Shown: positions 1 to 6,474, counted from the first letter of the stretch. The stretch: DNA of 9,980 nucleotides from JBBAEA01 sp041656175 (GCA_041656175.1 JBBAEA010000126.1:1-9980); one strand, 5' to 3'. Notes: generated by a model not told the origin, from the letters alone. Made by a program: numbers and translations.

Positions 1-73
1 TTGGAGGGGGGGCGGGGGGAACCTTTTTTCTTTTGCAAAAAGAAAAAAGGTTCCCCCACCGCGCAAAGCTCTC
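1..73 (-). mobile_element. MITE-like element, partial copy cut by the left window edge
   Basis: The stretch ends at 59-73 with CCGCGCAAAGCTCTC, which matches the terminal inverted repeat of the complete element at 6875-7119 (GAGAGCTTTGCACGG on the opposite strand) except for one base. Inside it, 15-57 forms a near-perfect palindrome of GGGGGAACC plus T-rich and A-rich arms, equivalent to the hairpin at 6888-6932 of the complete copy. The hairpin end faces right, so the AT-rich body lies outside the window. The flank at 74-78 is ACTCA, the predicted target duplication. No coding capacity is visible. Confidence 0.75.
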
Positions 74-255
74 ACTCATTTTAAAGTTTTTGATTTAAAT
101 TTCGGGCAAGTATGTCCTGATTTTATTTTGCATTGGAGCCTTAAATAGTTTTTTTGGCGTGCTTCAGATGGCGAGCTAGACTTCAAAGCTGCTCCTATGG
201 CCATTATTTCCCCAATCAGGATTTTTTCTGAACGAACGCGTTAGGACAAAGACCT

Positions 256-406
256 TGGGGGGTAGCGCGGGATCGCCTCGCAAAAGACGCAATGAGCGCA
301 TTTTGTGCGATGGTTCGACGAATAGTCGAAACATCGCACAAAATTTTGCGCGAATTGTCGTATTTGGCGAGGAAGCCCGCGCGTAGGGGGGCTTTGCCCC
401 CCAGCC
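256..406. repeat. Long imperfect palindrome downstream of the Omp85 gene
   Basis: Left arm 256-319 and right arm 325-406 are imperfectly complementary over almost their full length. The core stem pairs 301-319 with 325-343 at 18 of 19 positions around the loop GAATA. Outside it, a second block pairs CGCGGG..CCTCGC near 267-281 with GGCGAGG..CCCGCG near 367-382. A compact GGGGGGC-TTT-GCCCCCC hairpin sits at 386-402. On the minus strand this lies about 15 nt past the stop codon at 422, so it would fold in the 3' untranslated region. It lacks the T-tract after the stem on that strand, so it is not a textbook terminator; 3' end protection or a palindromic mobile repeat is equally possible. Confidence 0.7.
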
Positions 407-421
407 AAAAAAATCAAAATT

Positions 422-3400
422 TTAAAACGTATAACCAACGTTCAGGCTAAATCCACCCAAGGGATCGCCGCGTTTTCGATTGAGTAAAAAGCCGTAATCC
501 AAGACGATGGGGGGGATGTTTTCGCCGATGAGCCAGCGGATGCCCAGGCCAGCGGTGTAGCGCATGGCGTCGACGAAAAGCGCGCGGGCAAAGGCTTTGG
601 CGCCGTAGTAGGAGGGTTGGTGATCGAGCAGGGAGCCGGAATCGAGAAAAAGTACGCTGTAGATCCCCATGCTTTTCCAGATGGGAAAGCGGAGTTCAAA
701 GGAGAGGTTGAGCATGGTCTCGCCGCCGCCAGCTTCGTTGGTGGCGATGCTTGGGCGGAGGCTGTCGACGAGGCGAGGGCCGAGTGCCTCGTTGGCGTAG
801 CCGCGCATGTTGAGGCCGCCGAGGAAGTAGCGATCTACAAAGGGTAGGCGCTTGTGTTTACCGAGTATGGTCATGCCAAAACGGGTGTTGAAGGCGAGGG
901 TGAACAATTCGAGGAAAGTGTAGGTGTAGGAGGCGCGTAGTTCGGGTTTAAAAAAGAAGCCGGCAACGTCGGAGTAGGCGAGTTTGGCGCGAAACTCAGC
1001 AAATACGCCGTATTTTGGGTTTAGCGGGGAGTCGCGCCTTTCGTAGCTGATGCGCGGGGAGAGTGAGTAAATTTGGGAGCGGCGCGAGGATCGAAAGGGG
1101 CAGTTTTGAAAGAAAGTGACGGGGTAGCAGGCATCGTATTGGGCGATTTCGTCCTTTGCGTCCAGTGCCAAGGAGGCGGTGGCAGCACTCTTGGCGCCAA
1201 GCGAGAGGGCGCTGAACCACTGGCTGTTGATTTTCCATTGCAGCTCAAGGTTTCCGCCCAATTCCTCGCGTTTGGTGTCGGGGATGTAGCGAAGGTCGTA
1301 AAAAAGTTGGGTGATAAGGTTAAGACCCTTAGACGGCGCGATGGGGACGTTGAGACTGATGAGGGTAAACCAGTTTTGGTTAAAGGGGCGAGTTAAGACA
1401 AACTCGTTGCCGCGGTTGACAAAACGCATTTCGGGCATGAGAAGTACGCGCAAATCCCAGCCCCAGCCCGCAAGGTTAGCTTCCACGTACTCGACCTCGC
1501 TGGTAAGCAGCCAGTCGCCAGAGTTAAACGAAACGCCGAGCGCGAAATCCATCCAGCGCCGCGCGCCCTCCTCAATATCGACAACGATGGGCACCGCGAG
1601 CTGAGTGTCGGAAACGCTACTAAAGGCGGTGAATTTGGCGCTAGAATCAACGCCGATCGTGTTGACGCTCGCACTATTATAGATGCTGCGGCTGCGCATC
1701 AAAGAGCGCGCTTCCATGATTTTATTGTAATCAAAAACGTCGCCCGTCTCGAAGGGAAGATCCTGCTTAATAACCCAGGTCTCAGTCCACGTGTTACCGT
1801 GGTAAAACTTGTCGCCCACACTGTACTTGCTACCAAGGCTAATTTCGTAGTCAACATCGACTTCTAGCCCCGAAACGCCGTTCTTTATCTGGCACAGCTC
1901 GCCTGATTCCTCCCCGTACTCCGTTTGGTAATGACGTTGACAAATCTCTACGCGGCCTTTGGGCATCTCGCGCACTTCACATAGATCCTCAGGCGAATTC
2001 GGAAAACACGACACCGGAAACTCCGCGATGTCACAGGATGCGTCAGAAGCAAGTTCCCCCTCCGCATCGTAAGACACACAATGAGTTTTCAGCATCACTT
2101 CCGCATAGCCTAGAGAGCGTAATTGTTTGGTTATTTGGGCTTGCTCTGATCGCAAATCAAAGTCATCAAAGTAGTCATTAGGGGAGCGCGATACAAAGAT
2201 TCGATGGGTCTCAAAACCGGCCCTATCGACATATCGCACTTGCTTGTGTGCCACTCGAGATATGCTACCCTCGTGAATAACGAAGGTAAGTCGCAAGCGT
2301 CCGCCCTTATCGATGGGTTCGAGCACCCAACGCGAAACGTCCGCATTAAGGTAGCCGCGCGCTCTGTAGGCATCGACGATTTTGGCCGCGTCATCTGCAA
2401 TCATGCTGCGTTGCGGGTAGGCGCCGCTACCAAAAGCTTGGTACTCCTTGCTCTTAATGACCCCCATCAACTCACTGTGCTTCATCGCACCAGCGCCGTC
2501 AAAAACAATCTCGCCTATCTCCGTGCGCTCATTCTCCGTGATCGTAAATATAATGATACCCGGCGTATTGGAAATCGGACGTATGCTCTCGGCTTTAACT
2601 TCCGCCCAATAATAGCCCGCGCTAATATACAAATTCCGCAAGCTCTGAACTGACGCGTCCAACTCGCCTTGGTCCACATAGCCCGAGGAATACAGTGTGA
2701 TCGACTCATCAAGCTCTTTTTTGCTCAGCGCCGTGTTCCCCTCGTAGTGCACAAGCCACTGTGGCGCTTCCGTGAGCTCCAAAAACACATCCACCGTCTT
2801 TTTATCGCGCATCAAACGCGTCACATAATCAAGCCGCGTCTGAATATAACCCGCCTCCCTGTACAATTTGAGCACAGCCGCCGCCCCATCCTCCACCGCT
2901 TCCTTCGTAATGTTGGAAAAAAAACCAAAAGCCGAGCGAAACGCCGAATCGATCTCGTCGTATGTCATAATGCTACGCCCGCGCACGTAAACTTTACCCA
3001 AAGTGTAGCCCTTAACCTTGCGCACCTTCACACGCAAATCCACCAAATACGGCTCCACCTCCTCTGCAATCAGCTCAATCTCCGCATCCAAATACCCCTC
3101 TTTCTCATACACTCGCTGTAAACTCCGCGTCTGGTCATCCAGCGCAATCTTTATCAGTTCCGCCTTGTCTATACTCGCCAAGTCGCGCCCCCGAAGCGTC
3201 GCCGAACGCGGGTAAAGCGCTGCCCCAGGCCGCAAAATCATACGCTTCTTTATCTCGCGATCATACAGCCCACCTGTCGGGCTATCGATGATGACCTTGC
3301 GAATAAAGTCATGACCAACCGTCTTGAAACGCACCGAAACATATTGCCCATCATGCTCCAAATGCTGCTCAATATTCGAAAAATACCCCGTTTGACGCAA

Positions 3401-3868
3401 TCTTTCACTCGAAGCTGCCAACATCCACGAACTTACGCGCTGCCCCAAGTGCAAACCCGTCGCGCGCAAAAGCGCCTCCACATTCTTCGCCTTCTTGCAA
3501 AACGGAATCTCGCACTCCAACTGTAAATCCGCGACAACATGATAACTCAAAGCGACAGCCTCTGGCTCAACGCTGTCTTCTTCTTTTTCTTCTTCATAGG
3601 GGGGGAAGTCTCCCCCCTCGAGCAAACCCCTCGCTTCGCTCTGGTTTTGCTCTCCCCCCTCAGCGGGGGGGGCTCCCCCCGCAACGCCCCCCCCACTGGC
3701 ATCTACTTCGTCTTGCCCTTCTTCAATCGCGTCTGCACCCTCAGCGGCGAGTTCGGCGTCCTGGTCTTGCGCAAAAATATGCGTCGATAACAGCGTGACG
3801 CAAAGCACAACACTTATAAGGCAAAGAGCTTTGATGCTGGCAAAAATACTATGCATGGACAAGGACAT
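422..3868 (-). CDS. Omp85-family outer-membrane protein (BamA/TamA-like) with about seven POTRA domains
   Basis: Omp85 proteins insert or translocate proteins at the outer membrane; their periplasmic POTRA domains bind clients and their 16-strand barrel does the insertion. From the ATG at 3868 the protein has 1148 residues: signal peptide 1-33 (cleavage after HIFA), an acidic low-complexity linker to about 105, POTRA-like units starting near 107, 186, 285, 369, 447, 532 and 672, and a barrel from about 770 to the end. The barrel has the lid-loop MRGY motif at 1021-1024 (family VRGF/Y), preceded by GG, and ends in aromatic Phe (NVGYTF), the usual beta-signal. The frame is open to ATG 3937, but that start lies inside a dispersed repeat and would put 23 residues before the signal peptide, so 3868 (or 3856) is preferred; none has a clear Shine-Dalgarno. 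Oddities are a six-Cys insertion at about 597-662, a triple hairpin in the linker, and base skew that reverses along the gene. BamA versus TamA cannot be settled, because no bamBCDE or tamB neighbour is present. Confidence 0.93.
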   Translation of the reverse strand: MSLSMHSIFASIKALCLISVVLCVTLLSTHIFAQDQDAELAAEGADAIEEGQDEVDASGGGVAGGAPPAEGGEQNQSEARGLLEGGDFPPYEEEKEEDSVEPEAVALSYHVVADLQLECEIPFCKKAKNVEALLRATGLHLGQRVSSWMLAASSERLRQTGYFSNIEQHLEHDGQYVSVRFKTVGHDFIRKVIIDSPTGGLYDREIKKRMILRPGAALYPRSATLRGRDLASIDKAELIKIALDDQTRSLQRVYEKEGYLDAEIELIAEEVEPYLVDLRVKVRKVKGYTLGKVYVRGRSIMTYDEIDSAFRSAFGFFSNITKEAVEDGAAAVLKLYREAGYIQTRLDYVTRLMRDKKTVDVFLELTEAPQWLVHYEGNTALSKKELDESITLYSSGYVDQGELDASVQSLRNLYISAGYYWAEVKAESIRPISNTPGIIIFTITENERTEIGEIVFDGAGAMKHSELMGVIKSKEYQAFGSGAYPQRSMIADDAAKIVDAYRARGYLNADVSRWVLEPIDKGGRLRLTFVIHEGSISRVAHKQVRYVDRAGFETHRIFVSRSPNDYFDDFDLRSEQAQITKQLRSLGYAEVMLKTHCVSYDAEGELASDASCDIAEFPVSCFPNSPEDLCEVREMPKGRVEICQRHYQTEYGEESGELCQIKNGVSGLEVDVDYEISLGSKYSVGDKFYHGNTWTETWVIKQDLPFETGDVFDYNKIMEARSLMRSRSIYNSASVNTIGVDSSAKFTAFSSVSDTQLAVPIVVDIEEGARRWMDFALGVSFNSGDWLLTSEVEYVEANLAGWGWDLRVLLMPEMRFVNRGNEFVLTRPFNQNWFTLISLNVPIAPSKGLNLITQLFYDLRYIPDTKREELGGNLELQWKINSQWFSALSLGAKSAATASLALDAKDEIAQYDACYPVTFFQNCPFRSSRRSQIYSLSPRISYERRDSPLNPKYGVFAEFRAKLAYSDVAGFFFKPELRASYTYTFLELFTLAFNTRFGMTILGKHKRLPFVDRYFLGGLNMRGYANEALGPRLVDSLRPSIATNEAGGGETMLNLSFELRFPIWKSMGIYSVLFLDSGSLLDHQPSYYGAKAFARALFVDAMRYTAGLGIRWLIGENIPPIVLDYGFLLNRKRGDPLGGFSLNVGYTF
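3599..3682. repeat. Three consecutive GC-rich hairpins inside the Omp85 reading frame
   Basis: Three hairpins stand side by side. The first pairs 3600-3606 with 3611-3617 (G6A with TC6). The second pairs GAGCAAACC at 3620-3628 with GGTTTTGCTC at 3643-3652, with one bulged base. The third pairs GCGGGGGG at 3663-3670 with CCCCCCGC at 3675-3682. All lie in the codons for the Gly/Pro/Glu-rich linker between signal peptide and first POTRA, and the frame stays open. They resemble the intergenic GC hairpin at 386-402, so a palindromic repeat inserted into a tolerant linker is plausible, though drift in a low-complexity region is an alternative. Confidence 0.6.
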
Positions 3869-3917
3869 TTTGTCGCCAAAGCGGCGAGCGAAACATGTAA
3901 ATAATAAGCGCAAAAGC

Positions 3918-4112
3918 CTAAGGAAACTCTGATTCATTGGGGCTACCGCCCCAAACCCCGTCTAAGGGCTATCGCCCTTAGAACCCATTTTGTATGGTGA
4001 TTATTGATTTTATTGACTTTATTTTGAAAACTCGCCTGACTTTCGTTGTTTTAATCAGGGGCAGTTTTGAAACCTGCCCCCACTGTTTTTGCATTGATCA
4101 GAGCGTCTCTAA
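3918..4112 (-). repeat. 5' leader module, intact copy upstream of the Omp85 gene
   Basis: Read on the minus strand, the module runs from a TCAGAGC-type segment (4086-4104 on plus) through CGAAAGTCAGGCG (4033-4045), GTCAATAAAATCAA (4004-4017), a perfect 9-bp hairpin TCTAAGGGC-GATA-GCCCTTAGA (3961-3982), a GGGGC-GGTA-GCCCC hairpin (3939-3952) and CAATGAATCAGA to TTTCCTTA. The same blocks in the same order and orientation precede the PBP gene at 6788-7225. An extra stem GGGGCAG/CTGCCCC (4058-4080) occurs only here. The module contains the ATG at 3937, in frame with the Omp85 gene. Function is unknown; a mobile repeat, a 5' untranslated leader or an anti-termination element are all possible. Confidence 0.75.
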
Positions 4113-4290
4113 GATAAAGCATAAAATACGATATATTACTAATAAATCCGAATTTTAACAGTCGTCGCCCTTATAACGCGCGCAACGACACTGGCACTGC
4201 ATAGCAGGAAATGAAAGAATTTGCACGGACGGAGTTGGGTGTGCCTCGCGAGAAGGAAACTCTGATTATTAGGGGGCTAGCGTCCTTAGA

Positions 4291-4416
4291 ACCTTTTTTT
4301 CTTTGCCATTTTGCGCGTCTTCGTCGTCGGCTGCGTCGCTCAGCTCAGTCACGACCTTTTTTTCTTTGCCATTTTGCGCGTCTTCGTCGTCGGCTGCGTC
4401 GCTCAGCTCAGTCACG
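4291..4416. repeat. Two exact tandem copies of a 63-bp unit
   Basis: Units 4291-4353 and 4354-4416 are identical by eye. Each starts ACC followed by seven T and contains TTCTTTGCCATTTTG (4299-4313 and 4362-4376) and a CTTCGTCGTCGGCTGCG stretch. The unit length is a multiple of three, so all plus-strand frames stay open and give repetitive peptides; these have no family resemblance or ribosome binding site and are not called as genes. Exact identity implies a recent duplication. Confidence 0.9.
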
Positions 4417-4450
4417 ACCCTGAGGTCGCTCCTTCGCTTCGCTCCTTGCT

Positions 4451-4570
4451 TCCTAGAATCCGCATCAAAATGGCAAAGAAAAGGTGTTTTTGTTTTCTTA
4501 TTTTCTTCTCTTCTTCTTCTCTTCTTCTTCTCTTCTTATTTCCTAGAATCCGCGTCAAAATGGCAAAGAA
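4451..4570. repeat. 30-bp direct repeat pair flanking a TTC-rich microsatellite
   Basis: TCCTAGAATCCGC followed by A/G and TCAAAATGGCAAAGAA occurs at 4451-4480 and 4541-4570, 90 bp apart with one mismatch. Between them 4500-4536 is a CTTCTT-type microsatellite with a period near 12. The repeat core CAAAATGGCAAAGAA is the reverse complement of the core in both 63-bp units, so the block 4291-4570 holds two minus-strand and two plus-strand copies and could fold into a large stem. Confidence 0.8.
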
Positions 4571-4692
4571 TAGCATTTTTTCTTTTAAACAGGACCGCAC
4601 ATCAAACTTGCAAACATTCGATTATTTTTGCATTGATCAGAGCTTCTTTTAAGCAGCCTCAGTTTATGTTTTAAGTATAATCGACGCTAGAT

Positions 4693-5016
4693 CTATGTTT
4701 GCGGAATATACTCTTGCCCGAGCCAAATGCGCACTAAGCGGCGAGGGTCTCTAAGTAGGCGTAGGCATTCAGTGCTTTCCATTTCGCGGTACAGGCGAGT
4801 TTCGATATCGCGGTAGCGCTCAATACCGAGGGATAGGCGGTGGGTGCGGTAGTTGATGCTTTCGAGGGAGAGCACGTAGCCCGTTCGTGTGTCGTTTCGC
4901 CATGCGCAGAGCAGAGATTTCGCACTATTCTCATGCAGTTTGAAGCGAAAGACTTGTCCTGTTACTGCTTCGAGTTGGTCTTGGATGGCTTGTAAATCAT
5001 GACGCGTCAGGAACAT
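4693..5016 (-). CDS. Small protein of unknown function, coupled to the DMT transporter gene
   Basis: I do not recognise the family of this 107-residue protein. It is charged and mixed helical/strand in character, with no signal peptide or membrane segment, so it is probably cytoplasmic. The C-terminal half is rich in Arg and Glu (for example ERYRDIETRLYREMES). The ATG at 5016 lies inside the last codons of the transporter gene, giving a 20-nt overlap in a different frame; there is no Shine-Dalgarno before it (the preceding bases are CTAAAACAAA), which fits translational coupling. It ends the run of genes, with about 760 bp of repeats beyond it. It is supported by overlap, length and orientation rather than homology. 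Confidence 0.65.
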   Translation of the reverse strand: MFLTRHDLQAIQDQLEAVTGQVFRFKLHENSAKSLLCAWRNDTRTGYVLSLESINYRTHRLSLGIERYRDIETRLYREMESTECLRLLRDPRRLVRIWLGQEYIPQT

Positions 5017-5941
5017 TTTGTTTTAGCGAGTGGTCGGGAACACTTTTGCGCAACGGCTTAGCTTTAATTTGCGAAATAGCGATGGCTGAAACAATAATGA
5101 TGGCACAGCCCAGCAGCGCCATGTTGGCTGGACGCTCGCCCCAAAACAAGTACCCTATAAGTAGACTAGACAGCGTCGAGGCATAAATAAAGGGCGAAAC
5201 GATGGTAGCTGGCGCGTATCGGTAAGCGTTGGTTAGCGCAAGTTGTGCCAAGTAACCCGATACTCCAACAAAAATAAGGCCAAGAAAACTTTTGAGATCG
5301 GGCATAACCCATGGTTCGACGAAAATGAAGGCAAGTGGGATTATAGTCCCCATACCGAGGAACCACAAAACTACGGTTTCGGGCGCTTCAGTGCTGCGTA
5401 AAACACGAACGAAGATGTAGGCGATACCAGCGAATATTCCCGAGGCTAAGGCTACGAAAGCTTCTTTGTTGATGCTCGAAAAATCGGGTGAAACAATGAG
5501 CGTTAGGCCAAAAAACGCCAGCAATATAAAGAGGTAGCTTTGCCAATGAAAGCGCTCTTTTAAAAATATTACGGCTAAAACTGCGACATAAATAGGGGAG
5601 GCTTGGTTTAGAGCTGTGGCTAGGCCAAGATCCATGTGTAGCACTGCCCAAACAAAGCAGATCAAGCCAAGTGTACCAAACAGACCTCGAAAAAAAAGGA
5701 TTCCCTTGCGTTTGCCTACTTTAACGCGCTTTATGCCAGTAAAGGAAAGTAGCAGTACCAAGGCAAAACCCACGCCGTTTCTAAAGAATGCGGCTTCGAG
5801 GGCTGGCAATTCTTGTGCAAAGGCTTTCAGCGCAATGCCACTAGCAGAAAACAGCAGTCCAGCGCTAATCATAAGAAGTATGGCTCTAGCAGTATTTGGG
5901 GCTGGAACTGTGTGGGCATCATGCCCTAGTTTTTTACTCAT
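4997..5941 (-). CDS. DMT-superfamily transporter with two EamA domains
   Basis: An inner-membrane carrier of the drug/metabolite transporter superfamily; members export or exchange amino acids, nucleotides or other metabolites, and the substrate cannot be read from the sequence. The 314 residues show about ten hydrophobic segments in two repeats, roughly 18-150 and 162-293. The first repeat has the family-typical pattern ending a helix pair, ALNQASPIYVAVLAVIFLKE (near 118-137); the second has the equivalent ending in YLFWGERP. A short hydrophilic tail of about 25 residues follows the last helix. The ATG at 5941 is preferred; a TTG lies immediately before it in frame. The ribosome site is weak. 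The gene begins 13 nt beyond the terminator of the upstream gene and no clear promoter is seen between them. It overlaps the 107-residue gene by 20 nt. Confidence 0.92.
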   Translation of the reverse strand: MSKKLGHDAHTVPAPNTARAILLMISAGLLFSASGIALKAFAQELPALEAAFFRNGVGFALVLLLSFTGIKRVKVGKRKGILFFRGLFGTLGLICFVWAVLHMDLGLATALNQASPIYVAVLAVIFLKERFHWQSYLFILLAFFGLTLIVSPDFSSINKEAFVALASGIFAGIAYIFVRVLRSTEAPETVVLWFLGMGTIIPLAFIFVEPWVMPDLKSFLGLIFVGVSGYLAQLALTNAYRYAPATIVSPFIYASTLSSLLIGYLFWGERPANMALLGCAIIIVSAIAISQIKAKPLRKSVPDHSLKQNVPDAS

Positions 5942-5953
5942 CAATTCATCTAT

Positions 5954-5987
5954 AAAAAGCGCGAGAACTACTAGTTTCTCGCGCTTT
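5954..5987 (-). terminator. Rho-independent terminator of the small membrane-protein gene
   Basis: The arms AAAGCGCGAGAA (5956-5967) and TTCTCGCGCTTT (5976-5987) pair perfectly over 12 bp around an 8-nt loop. Read on the minus strand, the stem is followed by a run of five T and then ATA, the classic intrinsic terminator layout. It lies 26 nt past the stop codon at 6013 and just before the transporter start, so it separates the two transcription units or attenuates the second. Confidence 0.85.
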
Positions 5988-6012
5988 ACAAAGGCTATAA
6001 TCCACTAATCGA

Positions 6013-6420
6013 CTAACAACTAGCGCATCCTGCGCGACAAGCGGCAGCAACTTCCGCGTGGTAATGCTCTTTAAGGAACTCTTCGCTAAACTCCTTTCGC
6101 GCAATCTCAGGCTCTACCGCCGCAACCTGCTCAAGCCAGTGCTGCGCAATCGGAGTAATAGATTTACGCTTGAGTAGTTCCTTAATCAGCTTACACGCCA
6201 ACTCTCGCTCGTATGAATCCCAAATAGGTTTAATCGCCGAATTAAAGTGCGTTGGCTGCTCATCTAATGGATATTTGTCGATGACTTCAAGTACATGCGA
6301 AATATCCTTCGTTTCGATGGTTTTGCTTACCGCTTTACTCAGGGTCGATGATTTTGAGTATAACATGGTGATCACGATGAGCACCAAGGCGCCTGCGCCA
6401 AGAACAATATAAGTTGTCAT
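6013..6420 (-). CDS. Small membrane-anchored protein with a C-terminal cysteine cluster
   Basis: I do not recognise a family for this protein. The ATG at 6420 gives 135 residues: an N-terminal hydrophobic segment (about 4-20, YIVLGAGALVLIVITML) acting as a membrane anchor or uncleaved signal, then a soluble, mostly helical part with many Glu and Lys, ending in CRAGCASC at the very C terminus (spacing Cx3Cx2C). One further Cys lies in ELACKLI. The start is supported by AAGGA at 6429-6433 with an 8-nt spacer and by a promoter whose -10 overlaps the GTG at 6492, which would otherwise open a 159-residue frame. A terminator follows, so it is a single-gene transcript. The Cys tail suggests metal or redox chemistry, but that is inference. 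Confidence 0.82.
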   Translation of the reverse strand: MTTYIVLGAGALVLIVITMLYSKSSTLSKAVSKTIETKDISHVLEVIDKYPLDEQPTHFNSAIKPIWDSYERELACKLIKELLKRKSITPIAQHWLEQVAAVEPEIARKEFSEEFLKEHYHAEVAAACRAGCASC

Positions 6421-6453
6421 ATCTGGGATCCTTATCGGGAGCTTAGAAACAAC

Positions 6454-6474
6454 AACGCGGCAATCCGCCGCGTT
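6454..6474 (-). promoter_or_regulatory. 5'-end stem-loop of the small membrane-protein mRNA
   Basis: AACGCGGC (6454-6461) and GCCGCGTT (6467-6474) pair perfectly over 8 bp around a 5-nt loop. The predicted transcription start is about 6475, so the hairpin would sit at the extreme 5' end of the message, roughly 30 nt before the ribosome site. A 5'-terminal stem of this sort commonly protects mRNA from decay; that role is inferred here. Confidence 0.55.

Larger units (their letters stand above)
4252..4657 (-). repeat. Decayed, interrupted third copy of the leader module
   Basis: At 4252-4293 the sequence GAAACTCTGATT, then GGGGGCTA and CCTTAGAACC reproduces the gene-proximal half of the module at 3918-3990, lacking about 20 bases of the hairpin region. 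At 4625-4643 an exact 19-bp match to 4086-4104 (TTTTTGCATTGATCAGAGC) reproduces the distal half. The two halves keep the order and orientation of the intact copy but are separated by about 330 bp of tandem and inverted repeats. A tandem duplicate later split by repeat insertion or expansion is the simplest reading. Confidence 0.5.
4018..4692. other. Gene-free region between the Omp85 gene and the 107-residue gene
   Basis: Apart from the leader-module copies and the tandem and direct repeats annotated separately, this stretch holds an AT-rich segment at 4113-4200 and a hairpin GGGGCAG/CTGCCCC at 4058-4080. Short plus-strand reading frames exist here but consist of translated repeats without ribosome sites. 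The Omp85 promoter should lie in or near this region on the minus strand; I see no convincing -35/-10 pair. Confidence 0.6.

Noticed and set aside
386..402. Intrinsic terminator for the Omp85 gene
   Set aside because: On the minus strand the T-run comes before the GC stem rather than after it, so the order is wrong for rho-independent termination.
617..1604. Plus-strand reading frames opposite the Omp85 barrel
   Set aside because: They are antisense shadows of a well-supported gene, with the composition expected of complementary strands and no recognisable domains.
4291..4570. CRISPR-like array
   Set aside because: Only two units of each repeat, the 63-bp units are directly adjacent without spacers, and no cas gene is present.
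4211..4674. Three overlapping plus-strand reading frames of 70-123 residues
   Set aside because: They are translations of the 63-bp and 30-bp repeats and the TTC microsatellite, with no ribosome site or family resemblance; the frames stay open because the repeat length is a multiple of three.
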